64,000 nt of DNA from HGM04593 sp045647885 (GCA_045647885.1 JAZRMX010000014.1:1-64000), one strand, 5' to 3'. Positions 26,557 through 36,308 are shown, counted from the first letter of the stretch. The notes: generated by a model not told the origin, from the letters alone. Numbers and translations are program-made.

Positions 26557-27687
26557 ATGTCTGTTGAAGTAATAAAAGTTGAGACCATAAAGCAGTTGAA
26601 AGAGTTCGTAAACTACAATTACGAACTATACAAGAACTGCCCTTACGCAGTGCCCGAACTCTACGAAGATGCTGTAAATACCTTGCGTAAAGACCGTAAC
26701 GCAGCGTTCGAATTTTGTGAGGCCGACTATTTCCTCGCTATGCGCGACGGCAAAATAGTGGGGCGTGTGGCTGCGATAATTAACAAGCGTGCCAATGAGC
26801 GTTGGGGCCTGAAGGCTGCACGTTTCGGTTGGGTCGATTTTATAGACGATGCAGAGGTCTCTGCAGCCCTTATTTCGGCAGTGGAGCAGTGGGCGCGTGA
26901 GCGTGGAATGACAGAACTTCAAGGTCCCTTAGGCTTTACCGATTTCGACCGCGAGGGTATGCTTGTTGAGGGTTTCGACCGTTTGGGAACGATGGCGACA
27001 ATATACAACTATCCTTACTACCCGCAACATATGGAGCGTTTGGGCTTTGAAAAGGATGCCGATTGGGTGGAGTTCCTCATAAAGGTTCCCGAAAAGAACT
27101 GGGAGAAAGCCGAACGTTTGTCGGCAATTATAGCCCGTAAATATAAATTGCGTGTGGTGAAATGCAAGTCGCGCAGCGAACTTGCAAAGCGTTACGGTAA
27201 GGCGTTGTTCGAACTTGTGAACGAGTGCTACGCGCCGCTGTATGGCTACTCGCCATTGAGTGATAAACAGATTGAACAGTTTATAAAACAATATCTGCCG
27301 GTGATAGATTTGCGCCTTGTGTCGCTTATTGTGGATGAAAACGACAACCTTGTGGCGTTGGGAGTAACCCTTGTGTCGTTAGCCCGCGCATTGCAGAAGG
27401 CAAAAGGGCGCATATTCCCCTTCGGGTGGTTCCATCTTGCGAAGGCACTCTTCTTCAGCCGCCCGAAAAGGCTCGACTTCCTGCTCGTGGCAATAAAGCC
27501 CGAGTATCAGAGCAAGGGGGTTATGGCACTTCTCTTCAACGACCTTATGCCGCGCTTCATTGCGATGGGATTCGAGGATGTGGAGACCAACCCCGAACTT
27601 GAAACAAACAACAAAGTGCAGGCGCAGTGGGAAAGCTTTAATCCGGAACAGCACAAACGCCGCAGAGCATATAAAAAAGCATTATAA
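26557..27687 (+). CDS. GNAT-like acyltransferase-fold protein
   Basis: The 376-residue cytoplasmic protein resembles the long GNAT-related family common in Bacteroidota, in which two N-acyltransferase-like halves are fused. The first half contains YFLAMRDGKIVGRVAAIIN (about 59-77); the second contains LLVAIKPEYQSKGVMALLFND (about 309-329), which matches the acyl-CoA-binding region of GNAT proteins. The substrate is unknown. It lies 6 bp before parE and probably shares its transcript. Confidence 0.75.
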   Translation: MSVEVIKVETIKQLKEFVNYNYELYKNCPYAVPELYEDAVNTLRKDRNAAFEFCEADYFLAMRDGKIVGRVAAIINKRANERWGLKAARFGWVDFIDDAEVSAALISAVEQWARERGMTELQGPLGFTDFDREGMLVEGFDRLGTMATIYNYPYYPQHMERLGFEKDADWVEFLIKVPEKNWEKAERLSAIIARKYKLRVVKCKSRSELAKRYGKALFELVNECYAPLYGYSPLSDKQIEQFIKQYLPVIDLRLVSLIVDENDNLVALGVTLVSLARALQKAKGRIFPFGWFHLAKALFFSRPKRLDFLLVAIKPEYQSKGVMALLFNDLMPRFIAMGFEDVETNPELETNNKVQAQWESFNPEQHKRRRAYKKAL

Positions 27688-27693
27688 CAGATT

Positions 27694-29646
27694 ATGAGCG
27701 AAGAGATAGATTTGGTGTTCGACAATAATGCCCCTGTGGTGCAGGTGGCATATACCGACGATAATATACGTCACTTGAGCGATATGGAGCACATACGTAC
27801 CCGTCCGGGTATGTATATCGGAAAACTCGGCGATGGTTCGCAGAGCGATGATGGTATTTATGTGTTGCTCAAAGAGGTTATCGATAACAGTATCGATGAG
27901 TTCAAGATGGGCGGCGGCAAGCGTATCGAAATAGATATTGAGGAGAACCGTTCGGTTGTGGTGCGCGACTATGGTCGTGGAATACCGCAGGGAAAGATGA
28001 TTGAGGCTGTGAGCAAGCTGAATACCGGTGGTAAGTACGACGACAAGGCTTTTAAAAAGTCGGTGGGTCTTAACGGTGTGGGTCTTAAGGCTGTTAATGC
28101 GTTGAGTACCGCTTTTGAGGTGCGCAGTTACCGCGACGGAGTTGTGCGTACAGCTGTTTTTGAGTCGGGCAATCTTGTGAGCGATACAACCGAAAAGACC
28201 GCAGACGAGAATGGTACATATATTGCCTTTACTCCCGATGCAAAGCTTTTCCGCAATTATGAGTTCCGTGCAGCCTTCATAGAGACATTGTTGCGTAACT
28301 ACACATATTTGAACACCGGCCTTGCCATAATGTTCAACGGCAAGCGCATTCTCTCGCGCAATGGTCTTGCCGACCTTCTAACCGACAATATGACTGCCGA
28401 GAGCCTCTATCCCATCATCCACCTCAAGGGCGATGATATAGAGATTGCCTTTACTCACGCGCAGCAGTATGGCGAGGAGTATTACTCTTTTGTGAACGGC
28501 CAGCATACCTCGCAGGGTGGTACTCATCAGAGTGCCTTCAAGGAGATGGTTGCATCGACCATTCACGACTTCTTCTCGGCAAAGAACTTTGAGTATTGCG
28601 ACATTCGTAACGGTATAGTTGCTGCAATTGCTGTGAATATACAGGAGCCGGTCTTCGAGAGTCAGACAAAAGTGCGTCTTGGTTCCACCACCATTGCTCC
28701 CGAGGAGGGCAGTATGAGTGTGAAGAAGTTTATTGGTGACTTCATAAAAGAGGAACTCGATAACTTCCTCCACAAGAACCCCGACATCAGCGATGTGATG
28801 CTTGTGAAGATACAGGCGTCGGAAAAGGAGCGCAAGGAGCTTGCCGGTCTCACAAAACAGGTGCGTGAGAAGGCGAAAAAGGTTAATATGCACAACCGCA
28901 AGCTGCGCGACTGCCGCATACACTACAACGACAGCAAGGGCGACCGTGTCGATGAGAGTTGCATCTTCATCACCGAGGGTGACTCTGCGAGCGGTTCAAT
29001 AACCAAGAGTCGCGACGCGAATACACAGGCGGTATTCAGCTTGCGTGGTAAGCCGCTCAACTGCTTCGGCTTGAGCCGTGCTGTGGTCTATCAGAACGAG
29101 GAATTCAACCTTTTGCAGGCTGCGCTTAATATAGAGGATGGCCTCGAGGGGTTGCGTTACAACAAGGTTATTGTGGCAACCGATGCCGATGTCGACGGTA
29201 TGCACATCCGCTTGCTGATGATAACTTTCTTCTTGCAATTCTTCCCCGAGCTCATAAAGAAAGGGCACGTTTACATATTGCAGACACCACTTTTCCGTGT
29301 CCGCAACAAACGCAAAGGGCCTCGCGGCAAAAAGGCTGCCGAGGAGGGTGCTGCTCCTAAAGGTGACTACGAGACAATCTATTGCTACTCCGAGGAGGAG
29401 CGCGTAGCTGCCATAGAGAAACTCTCGCCCAACCCCGAGATTACCCGATTCAAAGGTCTTGGTGAAATCTCGCCCGACGAGTTCCGTAATTTCATCGGCC
29501 CCGATATGCGTCTGGAGCGTGTCTCTATGCATAAGGATGACAAGGTTGATGACCTTCTCTGTTACTATATGGGCAAGAACACTATGGAGCGTCAGAACTT
29601 TATTATTGACAACCTCGTAGTAGAGGAGGACAAAACCAACGGATAA
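27694..29646 (+). CDS. parE: DNA topoisomerase IV subunit B
   Basis: This is the ATPase subunit of a type IIA topoisomerase that decatenates chromosomes. Landmarks in the 650-residue protein are RTRPGMYIG (35-43), the GHKL ATP site with EVIDNSIDEF (N65) and DYGRGIP, the GLNGVGLKAVNALS lid, and the TOPRIM motifs EGDSASG (about 428-434) and DADVDGMHI. Length and the region after TOPRIM suit ParE better than GyrB. The A subunit is not adjacent. coaD starts 5 bp after the stop. Confidence 0.92.
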   Translation: MSEEIDLVFDNNAPVVQVAYTDDNIRHLSDMEHIRTRPGMYIGKLGDGSQSDDGIYVLLKEVIDNSIDEFKMGGGKRIEIDIEENRSVVVRDYGRGIPQGKMIEAVSKLNTGGKYDDKAFKKSVGLNGVGLKAVNALSTAFEVRSYRDGVVRTAVFESGNLVSDTTEKTADENGTYIAFTPDAKLFRNYEFRAAFIETLLRNYTYLNTGLAIMFNGKRILSRNGLADLLTDNMTAESLYPIIHLKGDDIEIAFTHAQQYGEEYYSFVNGQHTSQGGTHQSAFKEMVASTIHDFFSAKNFEYCDIRNGIVAAIAVNIQEPVFESQTKVRLGSTTIAPEEGSMSVKKFIGDFIKEELDNFLHKNPDISDVMLVKIQASEKERKELAGLTKQVREKAKKVNMHNRKLRDCRIHYNDSKGDRVDESCIFITEGDSASGSITKSRDANTQAVFSLRGKPLNCFGLSRAVVYQNEEFNLLQAALNIEDGLEGLRYNKVIVATDADVDGMHIRLLMITFFLQFFPELIKKGHVYILQTPLFRVRNKRKGPRGKKAAEEGAAPKGDYETIYCYSEEERVAAIEKLSPNPEITRFKGLGEISPDEFRNFIGPDMRLERVSMHKDDKVDDLLCYYMGKNTMERQNFIIDNLVVEEDKTNG

Positions 29647-29651
29647 CAGCA

Positions 29652-30092
29652 ATGGAAAAAATAGCTCTTTTTGCAGGAACTTTTGACCCATACACATTGG
29701 GGCATCACGACGTGGTGCAGCGTGCCCTCTCCCTTTTCGACAAGGTTATTGTGGCTGTTGGTAACAATATGGGCAAAAAATGTATGCTCACTCCCGAAGA
29801 GCGTGTTGATGCAATAAAGAAGGTCTATCTTGCCGAGCCTCGCGTGGAGGTAGCTTTGTATAGTGGGCTCACAATGGATTATGCTCGCTCTGTAGGTGCT
29901 ACGGCACTGTTGCGCGGTGTACGCACGGTTAAAGACTTTGAGTACGAACGCGAACTTGCCGATGTAAACCTTCGCATAGGTGGCATAGAGACCGTTATTC
30001 TTTTTAGTTCTCCCGAGTACTCTTCTATAAGCAGCAGTGTGGTGCGCGAGCTTGCCGCGTATGGCAAGGATGTTACAGGGCTGTTGCCGTAA
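29652..30092 (+). CDS. coaD: Phosphopantetheine adenylyltransferase
   Basis: CoaD forms dephospho-CoA from ATP and 4'-phosphopantetheine. The 146-residue protein has the nucleotidyltransferase motif GTFDPYTLGHHDVV (TxGH), the substrate-binding region LLRGVRTVKDFEYE, and the C-terminal SSSVVREL. It is slightly short for the family (about 150-165) but complete. It is co-transcribed with parE. Confidence 0.95.
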   Translation: MEKIALFAGTFDPYTLGHHDVVQRALSLFDKVIVAVGNNMGKKCMLTPEERVDAIKKVYLAEPRVEVALYSGLTMDYARSVGATALLRGVRTVKDFEYERELADVNLRIGGIETVILFSSPEYSSISSSVVRELAAYGKDVTGLLP

Positions 30093-30102
30093 ATTGTTTA
30101 TT

Positions 30103-31701
30103 ATGAAGAAAATAATATTTGTACTATATATATTCTTTGCTCTTGTTGCGCAGGCGCAGGAAGCACCGCAGATGCCCGTCTCACTTTACAAGCTAATGTC
30201 GGCAGGCAACATAATCAACCGCTTTTATGTAGACCAGGTCGACGAGGCTAAAATTGTTGAAGAGGGTATTAAGGCTATGCTTAAAGAGCTTGACCCTCAT
30301 TCAACCTATACCGACCCTAAGGAGACACAGGCTCTTGTGGAGGAGATGCAGGGTAGTTTCAGTGGTATCGGCATCCAGTTCAATGTGATTGATGACACGC
30401 TCTATGTGGTGCGTACAACGGCCGGTGGTCCCTCGGAACGCGCCGGTTTGTTGGCTGGTGACCGCATAGTGGCTGTGAATGACACGGCAATTGCCGGTGT
30501 GAAGATGGAGCGTGACGATATTATGTCGCGTCTGCGTGGTCGTGAGGGTACAAAGGTGCATCTTTCGGTGAAGCGCAGGGGCGAAGGCGCTCTGTTGGCA
30601 TTCGACCTGGTGCGTGGAAATATTGCGACAAAGAGTGTTGACGCTGCATATATGGTCGATAAAAAGGTAGGCTATATACGCATAGCTTCTTTTGGAGCAA
30701 ACACCCACAAGGAGTTTGTTACTGCGCTCGATTCCTTGAAAGCGCACGGAATGCAATCCCTTATGCTCGACCTTAAAGGCAACGGTGGCGGTTACCTTTC
30801 GGCAGCAGTGAACATAGCCAACGAGTTCTTGCAAAAAAACAACCTTGTTGTGTATACCGAGGGGCGTACGTCGCCACGTTACGAGCATATTGCCGAGGGT
30901 GGCGGCCGTTTTACAAAAGGTAACCTTGTGGTGCTGGTCGATGAGACCTCGGCGTCGGCTTCGGAGATTTTAGCCGGTGCTATACAAGACTGGGACAGGG
31001 GTGTTGTCGTGGGGCGCAGAACCTTTGGAAAGGGGCTTGTGCAGCGTCCGTTTGCAATGCCCGACAATTCTATGATACGTCTTACAATCTCGCGCTACTA
31101 TACTCCCAGTGGTCGTTGTATACAGAAACCTTATGGCGATTCTATAAGCTATAAAGACGACCTTATGAATCGTTACAACAGTGGAGAACTCACCACAGCC
31201 GACAGTATACATTTTCCCGACTCGTTAAAGGCTTATACAAAGCGTTTGGGGCGTGTGGTGTATGGTGGTGGCGGTATTATGCCCGACTATTTTGTCCCGC
31301 TCGATACAATGCGTTACACGAAGTTACACCGCGAACTCACCCGTAAGGGTTCTGTGGTTATGGCAGCATTGCGTTATGTCGATGCTCACCGCCGGGAACT
31401 TAACGACAAATATCCTACAATTACAGATTTTGAGGAGAACTTTGTGGCGGACAGTACCCTGCTCGGCATTCTTCGCAGGCAGAGCGAGCGCGATAGTGTG
31501 AATGTTTCCACAGCTACCGAAGAGTTTGAAAAATCTCTTCCCGAAATCTCTTTCCAGCTAAAATGGCTCATTGCGCGCGACCTCTGGGATACTTCTGAAG
31601 CAGTGCAGGTGTTCAACCGTCACGACGACTCTTTCAAGAAGGGGTATGCCCTCATAAAGCAGCGCAAACAGGATAATGTGCTCACCCGCAAAGTGAAATG
31701 A
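30103..31701 (+). CDS. Periplasmic S41-family (CtpA-like) carboxy-terminal processing protease
   Basis: The 532-residue serine protease has a signal peptide (KKIIFVLYIFFALVAQAQ), an N-terminal helical region, a PDZ domain (about 88-165; GSFSGIGIQF, GLLAGDRIVAVND) and the S41 protease core. The catalytic serine is in TSASASE (residues 282-288) and the catalytic lysine is K310 in RTFGKG. Such proteases trim C-termini of envelope proteins. I chose the ATG at 30103 because it opens the signal peptide; the open frame extends upstream into coaD but that part is not credible protein. It starts 10 bp after coaD. Confidence 0.93.
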   Translation: MKKIIFVLYIFFALVAQAQEAPQMPVSLYKLMSAGNIINRFYVDQVDEAKIVEEGIKAMLKELDPHSTYTDPKETQALVEEMQGSFSGIGIQFNVIDDTLYVVRTTAGGPSERAGLLAGDRIVAVNDTAIAGVKMERDDIMSRLRGREGTKVHLSVKRRGEGALLAFDLVRGNIATKSVDAAYMVDKKVGYIRIASFGANTHKEFVTALDSLKAHGMQSLMLDLKGNGGGYLSAAVNIANEFLQKNNLVVYTEGRTSPRYEHIAEGGGRFTKGNLVVLVDETSASASEILAGAIQDWDRGVVVGRRTFGKGLVQRPFAMPDNSMIRLTISRYYTPSGRCIQKPYGDSISYKDDLMNRYNSGELTTADSIHFPDSLKAYTKRLGRVVYGGGGIMPDYFVPLDTMRYTKLHRELTRKGSVVMAALRYVDAHRRELNDKYPTITDFEENFVADSTLLGILRRQSERDSVNVSTATEEFEKSLPEISFQLKWLIARDLWDTSEAVQVFNRHDDSFKKGYALIKQRKQDNVLTRKVK

Positions 31702-31756
31702 TATCTGCTTTTTTTGACTCTCTTTCGCAGGCGGTGCCAATAAGTTATTTATAGAT

Positions 31757-32278
31757 ATGAAAAGATTGGTTTTTGCATCGGTGTTGCTCCTTGTTTCTCT
31801 CTCCTTTGTTTTTTCACAAGTGATTAAGGATGGGGAATGTGAACTGTCGCCTTTTGTTGGTACTTGGCGTTGGGTGGAAGATGATGAAAAACAGAATTTT
31901 GCAGTACTTGTTGGGGAACACAACGATTCTTTGTTTTTTGCAATGAGTGGTGTGTTTGAATATGGCAAAAGGAAGCATACTCCAATTTTTGATATGGATT
32001 TTAATGATATTGCCGATGTCCGTGTAAAGAAAAAGGATACAAAGATTGTTCGCAGTAAGGTACATACTACAAGTTCAAGTTATAATTATCCCGCTCGGAG
32101 CGAGTTTAAATACAACGATGTTTCTTTTGAACTTATCAATGACACAACTATGCGTTTTATTCTCGATGACGGGCTTCTTTATTGGCCCGATACGGCACTT
32201 TTGATTCGTCGCGATAGAATAAATTACACATTCTCACCCGAAGAAGGTCGTTATTTATACAAAGGTGAGATTGAATGA
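31757..32278 (+). CDS. Small exported protein of unknown function
   Basis: The 173-residue protein has a signal peptide (KRLVFASVLLLVSLSFVFS) and then a beta-rich domain with FVGTWRWVEDDEKQNF near the mature N-terminus, a start typical of lipocalin-like or META-like small barrels. No family is recognised with confidence. It follows the S41 protease by 55 bp. Its stop codon abuts the stop codon of the opposing methyltransferase gene. Confidence 0.75.
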   Translation: MKRLVFASVLLLVSLSFVFSQVIKDGECELSPFVGTWRWVEDDEKQNFAVLVGEHNDSLFFAMSGVFEYGKRKHTPIFDMDFNDIADVRVKKKDTKIVRSKVHTTSSSYNYPARSEFKYNDVSFELINDTTMRFILDDGLLYWPDTALLIRRDRINYTFSPEEGRYLYKGEIE

Positions 32279-33448
32279 TTATATTCTTTCGCACACTGCG
32301 AGTACCTTGCTTTCATTGGCAAGGGTGGTGGCAAAGATATATTTCTCTCCGCCTTCGGCGAGTTTAAGCCTTTTGCGCAGTTGCTGAACACTCTCGGGGA
32401 AGTTGCGTATGGTGATATTAGCTTTTCCTAATGCCGATAGTTCCTTTATGTCGTTTTTTGTAAAACCCAATACTTTTTCCACTCTGAACTTGCGGCCCGG
32501 GAAGTCTGGTGTTTCTTTGTCGGCGGTGTAGAGGTGGCTGTTGGGGTGCAATTTTTTTGTCTGTGTGGCCTGTGCAAGTGTGCGGTGGCAGCCTGCTTTC
32601 TGTATAGCTGCGTTGGGCTCGTATAGGTATTCTCCCACTTTGTCGGCAAGAACAATGGATGCTGTTTGCTCCTCTTGCTCGGTAAATGAGAAGGTTTCCC
32701 TTCCTTTACTTGTAATATTTACACAATGGGTGCGTGTTTCTGTTTTCTCGGTGGAGAGTATAAACAGCAGCTCCTTGCACTCGTTGTTCAAGGCTACTAT
32801 GTGTATCTCACTTATGTTTTTTAACTCGCGTCGTGCGGCTGCAATATCGAGCATAGGTGAGCATTTTATCATCACCTTTTTGCTCTTTAGCAGTAATATA
32901 TCCTCTAATTCAGCAACCGAGGGGGTGCAGTCGGATAGTGCAACTACTTTTCTGCCGTCGCCGTCGCGTCGTGCAGGGTCTATGAAAATCCAATCGAGAG
33001 AGGGGAGTGTGGGCACTATATCTTCGCATTCGCCGTTTACTATTTCTATATGTTCAAGCGCCAGTAATGGGAAGTTGTTGCGTGCAATTTCGCACAATAT
33101 GGGGGTGCGCTCAATGTAGAAGGCTTTCTTGAAATTGCGGGCGAGGTAGCTGCAATCTATGCCGAAACCGCCTGTGAGGTCGGCAAGGGAATCTCCGCTT
33201 ATGAGTGCGGCTTTGTAGAGTGCTGTGGCTTGTGAGGAACATTGCTCCATAGATATGCGTGGGGGGAATATTATCCCTTCGCTTGCAGCCCATTCGGGTA
33301 ACTTGTTCTTTGCAAGCTGCCACCCTTCTATCTGTGTTACCGCCTGTCGCATATCGACACCTTTGAACTTGCCGGCTTGTAGCGCAAGCTTGCGTACATC
33401 GTCCTCGCGATGCTCTTGAATGAATTTTTGCGTGGTGTCGTCAATCAT
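32279..33448 (-). CDS. SAM-dependent methyltransferase with THUMP-like C-terminal domain
   Basis: The 389-residue protein has a Rossmann methyltransferase core with SLADLTGGFGIDCSYLA as the SAM-binding loop, IERTP acidic end, and the motif IV-like FIDPARRD, followed by a THUMP-like RNA-binding domain (about 290-389). This is a Bacteroidota family thought to methylate RNA; the target is unknown. I chose the ATG at 33448 because upstream in-frame sequence runs through the pckA terminator and into pckA. Its stop abuts the stop of the converging small-protein gene. Confidence 0.87.
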   Translation of the reverse strand: MIDDTTQKFIQEHREDDVRKLALQAGKFKGVDMRQAVTQIEGWQLAKNKLPEWAASEGIIFPPRISMEQCSSQATALYKAALISGDSLADLTGGFGIDCSYLARNFKKAFYIERTPILCEIARNNFPLLALEHIEIVNGECEDIVPTLPSLDWIFIDPARRDGDGRKVVALSDCTPSVAELEDILLLKSKKVMIKCSPMLDIAAARRELKNISEIHIVALNNECKELLFILSTEKTETRTHCVNITSKGRETFSFTEQEEQTASIVLADKVGEYLYEPNAAIQKAGCHRTLAQATQTKKLHPNSHLYTADKETPDFPGRKFRVEKVLGFTKNDIKELSALGKANITIRNFPESVQQLRKRLKLAEGGEKYIFATTLANESKVLAVCERI

Positions 33449-33471
33449 ATATGCGGTATTTGTGTCTGGTG

Positions 33472-33479
33472 CAAATATA
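33472..33479 (-). promoter_or_regulatory. -7 element for the THUMP-like methyltransferase
   Basis: The minus strand reads TATATTTG 24 bases before the start codon and 18 bases beyond the T-run of the pckA terminator. The -33 element is not clear. Confidence 0.5.
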
Positions 33480-33496
33480 ATGCTTTTTAGCAAGAT

Positions 33497-33528
33497 AAAA
33501 AACAGAGGGCGGCTATTGCCACCCTCTG
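33497..33528 (-). terminator. Terminator of pckA
   Basis: On the minus strand an 11-bp stem CAGAGGGTGGC/GCCGCCCTCTG (one T-G pair, loop AATA) is followed by six T residues. Confidence 0.92.
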
Positions 33529-33554
33529 CGTATTTAGGTTCTGTATGCTCTTTA

Positions 33555-35156
33555 TTAGAGTTTGGGACCTGCAGCAACAAGTGCTTTACCAGCGTCGTTG
33601 CCTGTGTACTTGGTGAAGTTCTTGATGAAGCGACCGGCCAAGTCGAGTGCTTTCTCCTCCCACTGTGCAGCGTCAGCATAAGTGTCGCGGGGATCGAGGA
33701 TAGCGGGATCAACACCGGGAAGCTCTGTGGGAACCACAAAGTCGAAGTGAGGAATTGTCTTGGTGGGAGCTGTATCGATAGAGCCATCGAGGATAGCGTC
33801 GATGATACCGCGTGTATCCTTAATAGAGATACGTTTGCCGGTACCGTTCCAACCTGTGTTCACCAAGTATGCTTTAGCACCGTTCTTCTCCATCTTCTTA
33901 ACGAGCTCCTCGCCATATTTTGTGGGGTGCAAGCTCAAGAATGCAGCACCGAAGCAAGCTGAGAATGTAGGAGTGGGCTCTGTGATACCACGCTCTGTAC
34001 CAGCAAGCTTAGCGGTGAAACCGCTGAGGAAGTAGTACTGTGTCTGCTCGGGTGAAAGGATTGATACGGGAGGCAATACACCGAATGCGTCAGCTGACAA
34101 GAAGATAACCTTCTTGGCAGGAGCTGCCATCGAACCGGGTTTGATGTTGTTGATGTGGTTGATGGGGTAAGATACACGTGTGTTCTCTGTTACGCTCTTA
34201 TCTGCGAAGTTGATTTTGCCGTCAGCATCAACAGTTACGTTCTCCAACAAAGCGTCGCGTTTGATAGCGTTGAAGATATCGGGCTCGCTCTCTTTGTCGA
34301 GGTTGATAACCTTTGCGTAGCAACCACCCTCGAAGTTGAATACAGACTCGTCGTCCCAGCCGTGCTCGTCGTCACCGATAAGCATACGTTTGGGGTCGGT
34401 AGAAAGAGTTGTTTTACCTGTACCTGAAAGACCGAAGAAGATAGCTGTCTCGCCCTTCTCGTTGGTGTTGGCAGAGCAGTGCATTGAAGCGATGCCCTGG
34501 AGGGGGAGGTAGTAGTTCATCATAGAGAACATACCCTTCTTCATCTCGCCACCGTACCATGTGTTGAGGATGATCTGCTCGCGTGATGTGAGGTTGAATA
34601 CAACTGCTGTCTCAGAGTTCAAGCCGAGCTCTTTGTAGTTCTCAACAGCTGCTTTAGAAGCGTTGTATACGATGAAGTCGGGCTCACCGAAGTTTGCAAG
34701 CTCCTCAGCTGTGGGGCGGATGAACATATTTGTTACGAAGTGTGCCTGCCAAGCTACCTCCATAATGAAACGTACTTTCAAACGTGTTGTGGGGTTAGCA
34801 CCGCAGAATGCGTCAACTACATAGAGTTTCTTGCCGGAAAGCTCTTTTGTTGCGATAGATTTAAGAACGTTCCAAGCCTCTGTTGTAACGGGTTTGTTGT
34901 CGTTCTTGTACTCCTCTGATGTCCACCATACAGTGTTCTCTGAAGTCGCATCCTTAACGATGAACTTGTCCTTGGGAGAACGGCCGGTGTAAACACCTGT
35001 CATTACGTTTACTGCGCCAAGCTCTGTAACTTGACCAACCTCATAACCTTCAAGACCGGGCTTTGTCTCCTCGGCAAAAAGCTGCTCGTAAGAGGGATTG
35101 TAGATAATCTCTGTAGCACCGGTGATACCATACTTGGTAAGATCTATTGTTGCCAT
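33555..35156 (-). CDS. pckA: Phosphoenolpyruvate carboxykinase (ATP)
   Basis: PckA interconverts oxaloacetate and phosphoenolpyruvate. In gut Bacteroidales it runs mainly in the carboxylating direction, fixing CO2 on the way to succinate. The 533-residue protein has the PCK motifs: TGRSPKDKFIV near the N-terminus, the P-loop FFGLSGTGKTTLST (about 237-249), and the metal site GDDEHGWDD. Codon use is strongly biased, as in highly expressed genes. It has its own promoter and terminator. Confidence 0.98.
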   Translation of the reverse strand: MATIDLTKYGITGATEIIYNPSYEQLFAEETKPGLEGYEVGQVTELGAVNVMTGVYTGRSPKDKFIVKDATSENTVWWTSEEYKNDNKPVTTEAWNVLKSIATKELSGKKLYVVDAFCGANPTTRLKVRFIMEVAWQAHFVTNMFIRPTAEELANFGEPDFIVYNASKAAVENYKELGLNSETAVVFNLTSREQIILNTWYGGEMKKGMFSMMNYYLPLQGIASMHCSANTNEKGETAIFFGLSGTGKTTLSTDPKRMLIGDDEHGWDDESVFNFEGGCYAKVINLDKESEPDIFNAIKRDALLENVTVDADGKINFADKSVTENTRVSYPINHINNIKPGSMAAPAKKVIFLSADAFGVLPPVSILSPEQTQYYFLSGFTAKLAGTERGITEPTPTFSACFGAAFLSLHPTKYGEELVKKMEKNGAKAYLVNTGWNGTGKRISIKDTRGIIDAILDGSIDTAPTKTIPHFDFVVPTELPGVDPAILDPRDTYADAAQWEEKALDLAGRFIKNFTKYTGNDAGKALVAAGPKL

Positions 35157-35266
35157 AACTTTAAAAAATTAAGTTGTTTGTTAATAATCTCTATTTTCTT
35201 GTGGGAACTGTGCCCGTTTGTGCTTTTTTAACATAGTTGCTCAAACTAGCCAAGGTTCTCCTAGTG

Positions 35267-35298
35267 CAAAAATATATCTTTTTATTTAAACTCTCAAA
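35267..35298 (-). promoter_or_regulatory. Promoter of pckA
   Basis: On the minus strand TTTG (35298-35295), 20 bases, then TATTTTTG (35274-35267), a near-consensus Bacteroidota promoter. The resulting leader is about 100 bases. Confidence 0.7.
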
Positions 35299-35576
35299 CA
35301 ATTAAAGAAAAAATTCTTTAATTACCGCAAAAAGGTATGGTTAATGCGGTTTTTAGCTGTTTTTTTGCTCTTTTATGTTGTCATCTTGCAATGTTTTTGC
35401 CACTCTTTGCTTTTTTAATTTGTTTGTTTGCCCACTTTGTGTTGTTCCATTGTCTTGTAAAAGTGTTTGTTTTTTGACATTTTGTTTTTTCGGCAGTTTT
35501 GCCCCGTTTTTCCCACCTATTTTATAGGAATGAATGCTATTTTGTCCCAAAGTGGTGCGTTTTGAATAAAAAAGAT

Positions 35577-35584
35577 TATATTCG
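35577..35584 (+). promoter_or_regulatory. -7 element of upp
   Basis: TATATTCG lies 47 bases before the upp start. The spacing to the nearest TTTG (35561) is too short, so the -33 partner is uncertain. Confidence 0.4.
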
Positions 35585-35631
35585 CGACAGAATTGAATGT
35601 ATGAGGCTCTTGCCTTAAAACAAGTACTAGT

Positions 35632-36282
35632 ATGAAAATTGTAGATCTATCTAAACAGAACACAATTCTGAATCGTTTTCTTGCCGAAATTCGTGACAAG
35701 GAGATTCAGAAGGATCAGATGCGTTTCCGCCGTAATATAGAGCGCATTGGAGAAATTATGGCTTATGAGATAAGCAAAGATCTGCCTTATAACGAACTGA
35801 AGGTTTCAACGCAGCTTGGCGAGGCGGTGCATAATGTTCCAACTGACAAGGTGGTGCTTGCTGCTATTCTGCGCGCGGCGCTTCCTTTGCACAGAGGCTT
35901 CCATAACTACTTCGACAACGCCGAGAATGCCTTTGTATCGGCCTATCGCGAATATACCGACGATACTCATTTTGATGTGAAGGTGGAATATCTTGCTTCG
36001 CCGCGTATCGATGGTAAATGTCTTTTGCTTGTGGACACAATGCTTGCGACGGGTACCAGCGCCGACCTTTGTTACCGCGCTCTCCTCACAAAGGGAACTC
36101 CCGAGAAACTGGTGATTGCGGCTGTTATAGCCAGCCGGGAGGCAGTGGATTTTGTGGAAAAAACATTCCCCGAGGATACAATACTTTATTGTGCAGCTAT
36201 CGACCCAATACTCAACAATCACTATTATATAGTACCGGGTCTTGGCGATGCAGGCGACCTCTGCTTTGGCGAGAAGGATTAA
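35632..36282 (+). CDS. upp: Uracil phosphoribosyltransferase
   Basis: Upp salvages uracil to UMP with PRPP. The 216-residue protein has the PRPP-binding loop LLVDTMLATGTSA, the AILRAALP segment, and the C-terminal uracil-binding region VPGLGDAGDLCFGE. It is normal length. It stands alone with a terminator shared with the convergent TlpA-like gene. Confidence 0.96.
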   Translation: MKIVDLSKQNTILNRFLAEIRDKEIQKDQMRFRRNIERIGEIMAYEISKDLPYNELKVSTQLGEAVHNVPTDKVVLAAILRAALPLHRGFHNYFDNAENAFVSAYREYTDDTHFDVKVEYLASPRIDGKCLLLVDTMLATGTSADLCYRALLTKGTPEKLVIAAVIASREAVDFVEKTFPEDTILYCAAIDPILNNHYYIVPGLGDAGDLCFGEKD

Positions 36283-36308
36283 GGCCCAAGCCTCAAGATA
36301 TATAATAA

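Larger units (their letters stand above)
35157..35631. other. Divergent intergenic region between pckA and upp
   Basis: This AT-rich stretch of 475 bases holds the pckA promoter (35267-35298) with a leader of about 100 bases, and a likely upp -7 element (35577-35584). The part from about 35330 to 35560 is T-rich and low in complexity, with no convincing gene or stable hairpin. Confidence 0.6.

Noticed and set aside
30037..30102. N-terminal extension of the S41 protease into coaD
   Set aside because: The ATG at 30103 opens a clear signal peptide; the upstream part overlaps coaD.
33449..33787. N-terminal extension of the THUMP-like methyltransferase
   Set aside because: It would run through the pckA terminator and into pckA, and its sequence is not protein-like; the ATG at 33448 fits the family start.
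35353..35550. A 65-residue minus-strand open frame between pckA and upp
   Set aside because: Lys/Gln-rich low-complexity translation of AT-rich DNA, no promoter or homology.
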